NCBI RefSeq assembly: GCF_003248515.1 | Contig: NZ_QFOB01000004.1 | Coordinates: 248,001 to 312,000, forward strand | Direction of reading: 5' to 3' | DNA length: 64,000 bases | Source of the DNA: Sphingomonas sp. | GTDB lineage: Bacteria > Pseudomonadota > Alphaproteobacteria > Sphingomonadales > Sphingomonadaceae | Shown here: positions 58,622-64,000 of the stretch, piece by piece | Numbering within the stretch: the stretch's first letter is position 1 | Layout of the letters: the number at the start of each line of letters is the position of its first letter | Notes under the pieces: model-generated | Seen by the model: only the letters and a program-made list of their open reading frames with translations | What the model was told of the DNA's origin: nothing | Databases searched by the model: none | Translations under genes and position numbers: made by a program

Positions 58622-59995
58622 ATGGCGACGAACTGGACGCCCGAAAGCTGGCGCAACTACGAAGCTAGGCAGCTTCCCCAATATCCCGATCAGGGCGCCG
58701 TGGAGGCTGCCGAGAAGGAATTGCGCCGGTCGCCCCCGCTCGTTTTTGCGGGTGAGGCGCGCGCGCTGAAGGCGGAGCTGGCCCAGGTGGCCCAGGGCAA
58801 GGCGTTCCTGCTCCAGGGCGGAGACTGCGCCGAAAGCTTCGCCGAATTCCATCCGGACAATATCCGCGATACGTTCCGCGTGATCCTCCAGATGGCGGTG
58901 GTCCTCACCTATGCCTCGAAGATGCCGATCGTGAAGGTCGGCCGCATGGCGGGGCAGTTCGCCAAGCCGCGCTCCGCGAATACGGAGACGATCGATGGCG
59001 TGGAGCTGCCTTCCTATCGCGGCGACAATGTCAACGATATCGCGTTCACGCCCGAGGCGCGGATTCCCGATCCGCAGCGGATGGTACGCGCCTATTCGCA
59101 ATCGGCGGCCACGCTCAATCTGCTGCGCGCCTTCGCGCAGGGCGGCTATGCGAACCTCCAGCAGGTGCATCGCTGGACGTTGGATTTCATGGGCCGCAGC
59201 CCCTGGGCCACGCAATATCAGCAGCTGGCGGATCGCATCGGTGATGCGCTTTCCTTCATGGCGGCCTGCGGCATCAATCCGCAGACCGTGCCCCAGCTGG
59301 CCGGCACCAATTTCTACACCAGCCACGAAGCGCTGCTGCTGCAATATGAGCAGGCGCTGACCCGTCAGGACAGCCTGACCGGCGACTGGTATGATACGTC
59401 GGCGCATATGGTGTGGATCGGCGATCGCACCCGTTTCGAGGGATCGGCGCATGTCGAATTCCTGCGTGGCGTGGGCAATCCGATCGGCCTCAAGTGCGGC
59501 CCCAGCCTGGAGCCGGACGCGCTGCTGCGCATGCTGGACACGCTGGATCCGGCGCGTGAGCCCGGCCGCATCACGCTCATCACCCGCTACGGCCACGATC
59601 AGATCGAAAAGCATCTGCCGAAGCTCGTCCGCGCCGTGAAGCGCGAGGGGCGCCCGGTTGTCTGGTCGTGCGATCCGATGCACGGCAATGTCGTCAAGGC
59701 CGCCAATGGCTACAAGACGCGGCCGTTCGAGCGCATCCTCGCCGAGGTGCGCGGCTTCTTCGCCGTGCATCGTGCCGAGGGCACGCATGGCGGCGGCATC
59801 CATGCGGAGATGACCGGCCAGAACGTCACCGAATGCACGGGTGGCGCCATCGCCGTGACCGAGCAGGGGCTGGCCGATCGCTATCACACGCATTGCGATC
59901 CGCGCCTCAATGCCGGGCAGAGCATCGAACTGGCCTTCCTGCTGGCCGAAATGCTCAACCAGGAAATGCGGGAACGGGAAAAGGCCGCGGCCTGA
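58622..59995 (+). CDS. 3-deoxy-7-phosphoheptulonate synthase, class II
   Basis: First enzyme of the shikimate pathway, joining PEP and erythrose 4-phosphate. The 457-residue protein is the class II (plant-like, AroA II) type: NWTPESWRNYEARQLPQYPD at the start, FLLQGGDCAESFAEF with the metal Cys, ILQMAVVLTYASKMPIVKVGR, GLKCGPSLEPD, WSCDPMHGNVVKAANGYKTR and GTHGGGIHAEMTGQNVTECTGG. The ATG at 58622 has AAAGGA upstream and gives MATNWTPES. It is transcribed alone and followed by a strong hairpin. Confidence 0.95.
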   Translation: MATNWTPESWRNYEARQLPQYPDQGAVEAAEKELRRSPPLVFAGEARALKAELAQVAQGKAFLLQGGDCAESFAEFHPDNIRDTFRVILQMAVVLTYASKMPIVKVGRMAGQFAKPRSANTETIDGVELPSYRGDNVNDIAFTPEARIPDPQRMVRAYSQSAATLNLLRAFAQGGYANLQQVHRWTLDFMGRSPWATQYQQLADRIGDALSFMAACGINPQTVPQLAGTNFYTSHEALLLQYEQALTRQDSLTGDWYDTSAHMVWIGDRTRFEGSAHVEFLRGVGNPIGLKCGPSLEPDALLRMLDTLDPAREPGRITLITRYGHDQIEKHLPKLVRAVKREGRPVVWSCDPMHGNVVKAANGYKTRPFERILAEVRGFFAVHRAEGTHGGGIHAEMTGQNVTECTGGAIAVTEQGLADRYHTHCDPRLNAGQSIELAFLLAEMLNQEMREREKAAA

Positions 59996-60002
59996 TGGAA
60001 TG

Positions 60003-60035
60003 TCCGGGAATGCGCCTTCGTGGCGCATTCCCGGA
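60003..60035 (+). terminator. strong terminator after DAHP synthase
   Basis: TCCGGGAATGCGCC and GGCGCATTCCCGGA form a 14-base perfect stem with loop TTCGT, eight bp after the stop. There is no T-tract, so it may also be a repeat unit. Confidence 0.65.
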
Positions 60036-60073
60036 TGGCATGCCCGAAACGGTGGGCGTCGGGAACGGGGTTC

Positions 60074-61615
60074 TCAGGGCTTCATGCCCGCCCGGATCCT
60101 GCCTATCTCCGCCAGCACCGAATCGGCGCGCTGCGTCGATTTCACGTCGCCCTTCTTGTCCAGCGCGGCGCGCGCATCCGCCACGATCCTGCCAATCTCC
60201 TCCAGCCCCGCGCGATCGCCCTTGCGGCCGGCGATCAGGGCTTCCGACAGACACATGTCCAGTGTCACCTCCATCGCCTGCCCGTGGACGTTCCAGGCCT
60301 TGTACAGTTCCAGCGCCGCACTGTAGGCGGCGCTCGCTTCGGTGAGGCGCTCGATCGGGCCGCCGCGCTGCCCGATCAAAAGCAGCGCATCGCCAAGCTT
60401 GTTCTGCTCGATCGCGGAGAAGAAGGAATCCTTCTCGGCCGTCCAGATGGTCAGGCTCTGGCGATAGGCCGTCACGGCTTGCTCGAGATGCGCCGTCCCC
60501 GTCTCCCGCTTGCCCAGATCGGCGAGGATGCCGCCCAGATTGAACTGCATCTGCGCCCAATCGTCGGGCGCATTGGCCGCCGTCACTTCCTTCAGCGCCT
60601 CGCGCAGCGCCGTAACGGCATCCTCCAGCTTCGCGGCGGCGGGATCGCGACGGGCAAGGCGGCCTATGGCGAGCCCCATTTCAGCCTGCGTCTTCGCCCA
60701 GACGAGCGGCATCGCCGCCTGAGGCTGCTCCAGCAGCGCCTGCCGATAGGCTTCCACCGATTCCTGCAGGACCGGTACGCCCGCATCGGTGCCCAGCGTC
60801 GAAAGCGTCTCGGCCAACTCATATTGCGCCGTCGCCCAGCCACGGGGGTCCTGCCGGCGCGGCGTCCACCGCACGACCGCGCGCCGCAGCTCCACCGCGT
60901 CCTCCAGCGCCTGCCGGTCTCGCGGCACATAGCCCAGCCGAAACAGCACCTCGGCGCCCGCCCGCGCATAGCCGGCCCGTGCCTTGTCGTCGGGCGCGAA
61001 GCGCCCCGCCTCGGCATAATGATCCGCCGCCTCGCGATATTTCAGCTGGGTACGGGCGACATCCGCCTGCTGCGCCGCCGTCGTCTCCAGTTGGGCCAGC
61101 ACCGGCCGCGCCTCGCGCCGCTGGATATCCTGCACCTGGCCCAGAAGCTGCGCCGCCTCGTCCAGGCGGGGCGGATCGGCGTCCAGCGCCGCCTGCGCCT
61201 TCGCCCGCAACGCTGTGACCTCGGGCGAGGAACTGGCCGTCCGGGCGACCTCCTGTTGCAGGCTCCGGAAGCGGGCCGCGATGTCGGCCAGCGTTTCGAG
61301 CAGCTTGTCGTCCGGCACCTTGCGGACGCCCATTTCCCTCAGGAAGGTATCGAGCGCGCCACCACGCAGGCTGAGCTGCCGCCCCAGTTCATCCTTGTCG
61401 CGCTGAAGCGCCTTGTTCTGCGAAAGCAGGCCGCCATTCGCCGCCGCGACGAGTTCCTTCACCTGCGCCGCCGAAAAGCCGACCGTGACCTTGCTGTTGG
61501 TAACATTGCCCACGATCGCGACGCCGCCATTGCCCGCCGCGCGCTGCTGCGCGCCGGCCGCGCCGGCCAGCATCACCGCGCAGAACAGCGCCAGCGGATC
61601 AGTGATGCGTCCCAT
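60074..61615 (-). CDS. exported TPR protein with GNVTNS motif
   Basis: A 513-residue protein with a signal peptide (DPLALFCAVMLAGAAGA, cleavage after GA) and a long helical TPR array. Residues 28-46 hold a glycine-rich strand motif GNGGVAIVGNVTNSKVTVG, followed by GFSAAQVKELVAA. Repeat-like helices later include EAADHYAEAGRFAPDDKARAGYARAG, NLGGILADLGKRETGTAHLE and NKLGDALLLIGQRG. Domains of this kind are seen in adapter and scaffold proteins, sometimes from conflict or signalling systems. It overlaps the gene upstream by 17 bp, and that protein ends in a similar motif. No partner enzyme is visible. Confidence 0.8.
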   Translation of the reverse strand: MGRITDPLALFCAVMLAGAAGAQQRAAGNGGVAIVGNVTNSKVTVGFSAAQVKELVAAANGGLLSQNKALQRDKDELGRQLSLRGGALDTFLREMGVRKVPDDKLLETLADIAARFRSLQQEVARTASSSPEVTALRAKAQAALDADPPRLDEAAQLLGQVQDIQRREARPVLAQLETTAAQQADVARTQLKYREAADHYAEAGRFAPDDKARAGYARAGAEVLFRLGYVPRDRQALEDAVELRRAVVRWTPRRQDPRGWATAQYELAETLSTLGTDAGVPVLQESVEAYRQALLEQPQAAMPLVWAKTQAEMGLAIGRLARRDPAAAKLEDAVTALREALKEVTAANAPDDWAQMQFNLGGILADLGKRETGTAHLEQAVTAYRQSLTIWTAEKDSFFSAIEQNKLGDALLLIGQRGGPIERLTEASAAYSAALELYKAWNVHGQAMEVTLDMCLSEALIAGRKGDRAGLEEIGRIVADARAALDKKGDVKSTQRADSVLAEIGRIRAGMKP

Positions 61616-62126
61616 CGACGCTCAGATTGGAATTGTTGATCGATCCGATCACCGCAATCCCGTTGTCGCCGGTGGCGGTGGAGGGCGCGGCCTTGGGCTC
61701 CCCGCCCGCCGCCGGGGCCGCTCCCGGCATCGGGGCGGCCATCTCGCCCGGCGCATCCCGGACCGGCACGCCGTTAAGCGCAAGCCAGTTCTCCGTGCCC
61801 TGTTTCAGGCACTTCGTGTAGGCGGCGTAGAATTTCAGGCCGATATCGTCCTGCGATATGCCGGAGGTGATCTGCCCGATATCGCTGGAACTGACGCTGG
61901 ATTTGCCGGAAAGCTTGGTCAGGTGATCGCTCAGGCCCGCCGCGACATCGCCTTCATTCCTGATCTGGTTGCCGCCCGCGCAGTCGCGGGCGATCCGGGC
62001 GGCGGCGCGCTCCGTTGCGCCCGATGGCGCCGGCTGCCTGAAAAGATAGGCCGCACCCAAAGCTATCAGGACGATCGCCAGTAAACATGCCAGGACGATG
62101 CCCGTTTTGGGCGTCTTCTGTGCCAT
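61599..62126 (-). CDS. membrane-anchored or exported protein with C-terminal GSINNS motif
   Basis: A 175-residue protein with one N-terminal membrane helix (IVLACLLAIVLIALGAAYLF), a helical middle that includes GQITSGISQDDIGLKFYAAYTKCLKQG and a Pro/Ala linker. It ends with GDNGIAVIGSINNSNLSVD (about residues 153-171), which resembles the motif GNGGVAIVGNVTNSKVTVG of the downstream protein. The two genes overlap by 17 bp. The function is unknown; the shared motif suggests the two proteins associate, possibly through homotypic strand pairing. Confidence 0.72.
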   Translation of the reverse strand: MAQKTPKTGIVLACLLAIVLIALGAAYLFRQPAPSGATERAAARIARDCAGGNQIRNEGDVAAGLSDHLTKLSGKSSVSSSDIGQITSGISQDDIGLKFYAAYTKCLKQGTENWLALNGVPVRDAPGEMAAPMPGAAPAAGGEPKAAPSTATGDNGIAVIGSINNSNLSVDGTHH

Positions 62127-62323
62127 CTGGAAACTCCCCGCAACACGCCGGACTCGGCCGGCCGCCAGATACTCGGCTCCCCACCCGAATATACACGGTT
62201 TGCGGACATTAACCATATGTTGGCCACGAGGGACCGAAAGATGATCCCCCGCCGGACGGGCAGATCTACTGATCCACGCCAAGTCATCGTCCGTCCCTTG
62301 CCCCGCCCGGGGCAATCGGGATC

Positions 62324-62521
62324 TTATCCGCCGATGAAATCCAGATAGGCGATCACATCGTTGCTGGTCTGCAGGAACAGGCCTTCCTGCACATCTTCCT
62401 GCTCCGCCTCGGCCGCGCGCAGCGCCTCGGCCATCGTACCGTAGAGCAGGGTCGTCGCGGCACCGCTGTCGGCATCGAGATGGTAGAGCCGCACGGAATC
62501 GCTGTCGGAAGTGGTCCGCAT
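62324..62521 (-). CDS. small hypothetical protein
   Basis: A 65-residue frame starting MRTTSDSDSVRLYHLDADS, then TTLLYGTMAEALRAAEAEQ and ending SNDVIAYLDFIGG. It was not assigned to a family, but its sequence looks protein-like, with an acidic helix and a defined C-terminal strand. The ATG at 62521 is the only plausible start. It lies 198 bp from the TPR pair and 244 bp from the glycosyltransferase gene, with no obvious partner. Confidence 0.55.
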   Translation of the reverse strand: MRTTSDSDSVRLYHLDADSGAATTLLYGTMAEALRAAEAEQEDVQEGLFLQTSNDVIAYLDFIGG

Positions 62522-62765
62522 CAGAATTCGTCTTTCATCCGCCGCGAGGAGCGTGCCGTCATCGGATACGGCCCGGCGCCCCCGCTTCTTGGCCAAGCCC
62601 CTGCCACTTATGATGACGGGCCACCACGATTGTTTCGCGTGGCCCACAGCAGGCAGCGGATCAGGAAGGTCCAGCCCGGGCAGCTTCCCGCCCGCTGAAG
62701 GCCATCGCAATCGCGGGCGTGCGGCGCGGGCGCCGCCGGGGGAGGATCGGGGCGCCCCGGCTGGA

Positions 62766-63944
62766 TCATGCCGCGCGGGGCGCGGCGATCGCCCTGGCGC
62801 CTTCATAAGCGGCGATCAGATCCCGGAAATGGCTGTCCATGCTGCGGACCTGCCCCGCCTCCCGCTTGGCGCGCGCGCGATGGCCATCGCGATCCTCGGT
62901 GACGAACCGGCGGATCGCGGCGGTCAGCGAGGCCGCCGATCGCGATCGATAGCGAAAGCCCTGCCCTTCGCGCGCCTGATCGGATGCGCCGCCCTCGTCC
63001 GGCACGATCAGCGGCAAGCCGCTCGCGCGGGCTTCCGCCGCCGTGATGCAGAATGTCTCCGCCTCGCAGCCATGGACGAGCGCATCCGCACTCGCGAGGA
63101 TCGCCGCCAGTTCCCGCCGGTCCGTCACGGGCGCGCCGAGATGGATGTGGGGATTGTGGCCGGCCGCACGCACCACGCGGGCGCGATCCCGCCCGTCGCC
63201 GATCAGCAGCAGTCCGATCGGGTGGCCATAGCCCGCCGCCACGGCCGCATCGATCACCATCGGCCATCGTTTCTCGGGCGCGTGGCGGCCCAGCCCCAGC
63301 AGCAGCGTCGCATCGGGGCCGAGGCCGCAGCGCTCGAGCAGCTTCGCGCGGAGCGCCTCGTCGCGCAGCGCCGGCGAAAAGAGGCCGGGATCCACCCCCA
63401 TCGGGATCGTACGGACCTTGGAGAGGCCGCCCGCCACCAGCCGCGACGACAGGCTCTCGCTGGCCGAGACGACCATGTCGAACCGGGCATCCAGCCGGCG
63501 CAGGTGCCGCCAGAAGAAATCGAAGCCGCGATCGATCGCCCGGCGCGAGGCGACCGAGCCGAACCAGCGATAGGGATAGGCCGCCAGCGGATCGGCGTGC
63601 ATCACGAGCGAGCGGAGCGCCGCCCCCCGCCAGCGCCCGACCATCGACGCGCTGGACCAGGGCGAGGATGCCTCCACGATATCGGGCGCCAGCTCATCCA
63701 GCAGATCGTGCAGCGCCGGCTCGTTGTCGAAATAGCGATAGCGCCGGTCGAGCGGGAAGCTGGGCGCCGAAAGCGTCACGATCCGGCCGCCCGGCATTTC
63801 CCGGATCGTGCCGTCGCTGGCGCCCGGCGCCACCACGATCATCTCATGATCGCCCAGGGATGCGGCCGCCAGCTTGCGCTCCACATAGGTGCGCACCCCG
63901 CCGCCCTGGGGAGCATAGAAAGCGCAGACGTCGACGATGCGCAT
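62766..63944 (-). CDS. group 1 glycosyltransferase
   Basis: A 392-residue GT-B (GT4-like) glycosyltransferase that adds a nucleotide-sugar to a lipid or polysaccharide acceptor. The N-terminal half begins MRIVDVCAFYAPQGGGVRTY; the C-terminal half has LLGLGRHAPEKRWPMVI, HLGAPVTDRRELAAILASAD, and the donor-binding EX7E-like HGCEAETFCITAAEARASGLPLIVP. No membrane segment is found. It begins 5 bp after the stop of the gene at the window edge, so an operon with that gene is likely. Confidence 0.9.
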   Translation of the reverse strand: MRIVDVCAFYAPQGGGVRTYVERKLAAASLGDHEMIVVAPGASDGTIREMPGGRIVTLSAPSFPLDRRYRYFDNEPALHDLLDELAPDIVEASSPWSSASMVGRWRGAALRSLVMHADPLAAYPYRWFGSVASRRAIDRGFDFFWRHLRRLDARFDMVVSASESLSSRLVAGGLSKVRTIPMGVDPGLFSPALRDEALRAKLLERCGLGPDATLLLGLGRHAPEKRWPMVIDAAVAAGYGHPIGLLLIGDGRDRARVVRAAGHNPHIHLGAPVTDRRELAAILASADALVHGCEAETFCITAAEARASGLPLIVPDEGGASDQAREGQGFRYRSRSAASLTAAIRRFVTEDRDGHRARAKREAGQVRSMDSHFRDLIAAYEGARAIAAPRAA

Positions 63945-63948
63945 GGGA

Positions 63949-64000
63949 TCATCCCGCGATGGGGCCGAGGGAGAAGAGCCCCCGGCGATAGTTGAGCATG
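63949..64000 (-). CDS. C-terminus of an unidentified gene (cut by the window edge)
   Basis: An open frame entering from the right edge ends with MLNYRRGLFSLGPIAG and a TGA, 5 bp before the glycosyltransferase start. Too little is present to identify the product; the spacing suggests it belongs to the same operon. Confidence 0.45.
   Translation of the reverse strand, partial: MLNYRRGLFSLGPIAG

Overview
The window is GC-rich chromosomal DNA from an alphaproteobacterium, most likely a member of the Sphingomonadales (Sphingomonas-like). The evidence is a set of families typical of this group (UPF0262, DUF2849, DUF934, DUF1476, DUF2794, DUF2842, DUF2834), the order zapA - 6S RNA - 5-formyltetrahydrofolate cyclo-ligase, a Sphingomonas-type DUF885 hydrolase, a DmpA/BapA-type aminopeptidase, and short overlapping operons. 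The assignment rests on recalled family distributions, not on a search.

Layout. 1-15.6 kb is mostly housekeeping: a nitronate monooxygenase-like gene cut by the window edge, an alpha/beta hydrolase, SelO, a cytochrome b561 pair, a tightly overlapping sulfate-assimilation operon (cobA - DUF2849 - cysI - DUF934 - cysH), a DmpA-type peptidase, dnaB, UPF0262, cdd, dcd and a DUF885 hydrolase. 15.6-26.7 kb is an accessory block. It starts at a decayed IS5-type transposase fragment and ends at a broken integrase next to tRNA-Ser(CGA). In between are regulator/enzyme pairs (AraC with a siderophore-interacting protein and a deleted methyltransferase, MarR with an FAD monooxygenase, ArsR-SRPBCC-GST, TetR-SDR, LysR-isochorismatase).

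26.8-44.4 kb holds HspQ, a radical SAM DNA-modification/repair protein, an MFS transporter, a single-domain receiver, thiE, the carbon-metabolism run tkt - gap - MOSC - pgk - fba with a PemIK/MazEF-like toxin-antitoxin pair set between pgk and fba, zapA with 6S RNA, tRNA-Asp(GTC), an AI-2E family transporter and a SleB-type hydrolase. 44.5-48.2 kb is a BlaI/M56-peptidase signalling module with two well-formed BlaI-type operators, together with an MBL-fold hydrolase and DUF4230. 48.4-50.5 kb carries grxD - bolA - DUF1476, DUF2794 and serine O-acetyltransferase.

52.3-58.5 kb is the most unusual region. One co-directional operon encodes an 832-residue protein joining an FAD/NAD(P) oxidoreductase, two cyclic-nucleotide-binding domains and a 16-cysteine ferredoxin domain. 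It continues with a 25-codon coupled mini-ORF, a heme-b-like membrane protein, a protein with a cytoplasmic FHA domain and ten CXXCH heme sites, and a CpdA-like cyclic-nucleotide phosphodiesterase. A CcmI/NrfG-like TPR gene diverges from it. The parts suggest a transmembrane electron-transfer chain whose flux is set by a cyclic nucleotide and perhaps by phosphothreonine binding; this is inference. The window ends with class II DAHP synthase, a pair of overlapping exported/TPR genes sharing a short repeat-like motif, and a group 1 glycosyltransferase.
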